From: Bullera alba
Lineage: Eukaryota; Basidiomycota; Tremellomycetes; Tremellales; Bulleraceae
Direction: 5' to 3'
Length of the DNA stretch: 64,000 nt
Assembly (NCBI GenBank): GCA_001600095.1
Contig: BCIX01000002.1
Coordinates: 2,418,001 to 2,482,000, forward strand
Shown: positions 64,000-64,000 of the stretch, in pieces
How positions within the stretch are numbered: position 1 is the stretch's first letter
Layout of the letters: every line of letters starts with the position of its first letter
The notes under the pieces: model-generated
What the model saw: the letters and a program-made list of their open reading frames with translations, nothing else
What the model was told of the DNA's origin: nothing
The model's database searches: none
Program-made: the position numbers and the translations under genes

Positions 64000-64000
64000 C

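Overview
This window is nuclear DNA from a gene-dense, intron-rich fungus, most likely a basidiomycete yeast of the Tremellomycetes (Cryptococcus/Kwoniella-like). That placement is an inference. It rests on many short introns (about 45-70 nt) with GTRNGT donors and CTRAY-like branch points, GC-rich codon use, and protein sequences that look Cryptococcus-like (CFT1, MCM7, CNOT9, EAF3). I see no rRNA, tRNA, CRISPR array or intact transposon. I place 24 loci; 21 are recognised families and 2 look broken.

Layout. 1-9 kb: an unrecognised disordered protein (minus, cut by the left edge), RPAP1 (plus), then about 2 kb of degraded coding sequence. 9-20 kb: UPF2 (minus), DCAF7/WDR68 (plus), MCM7 (minus) with three ACGCGT boxes in its promoter, CNOT9 (minus). 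20-34 kb: CFT1/CPSF160 (plus), a thymine/uracil DNA glycosylase (minus), a Con7-like C2H2 factor (minus), an Och1-type mannosyltransferase (minus). 34-43 kb: DBP2/p68 DEAD-box helicase (plus), an F-box-like gene with one in-frame stop, a 1.8-kb gap, a secreted ferritin-like protein (plus), FAM32A (plus). 43-64 kb: an arrestin-like protein (minus), UBE2O (plus), a C2H2 + Zn2Cys6 factor (minus), TFIIB (minus), EAF3/MRG15 (plus), dynein light chain LC8 (minus), an alpha/beta hydrolase (plus) and a class-II-like eIF4E (minus, reaching the right edge).

Genes alternate strand and mostly sit as head-to-head pairs with 0.26-1.4 kb promoters and tail-to-tail pairs with 160-580 bp between stops. Many products act on RNA or chromatin: Pol II assembly (RPAP1), initiation (TFIIB), chromatin (EAF3), 3'-end cleavage (CFT1), deadenylation (CNOT9), decay (UPF2), remodelling (DBP2) and cap binding (eIF4E-like). 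I read this as ordinary housekeeping content, not a functional cluster.

The strongest unusual signal is in gene structure. Two unrelated genes (the DNA glycosylase and TFIIB) need internal exons of exactly 5 nt; each restores an invariant motif, and the full joins give open frames of 512 and 378 codons. Other tiny exons (15, 15, 16, 19, 22, 23, 23, 27, 30 and 30 nt) occur in DBP2, FAM32A, LC8, the hydrolase, the eIF4E gene and the glycosylase. DBP2 also has a 666-nt intron rich in hairpins, near where yeast DBP2 carries its autoregulatory intron, plus a GC-AG intron and a start codon alone on its exon.
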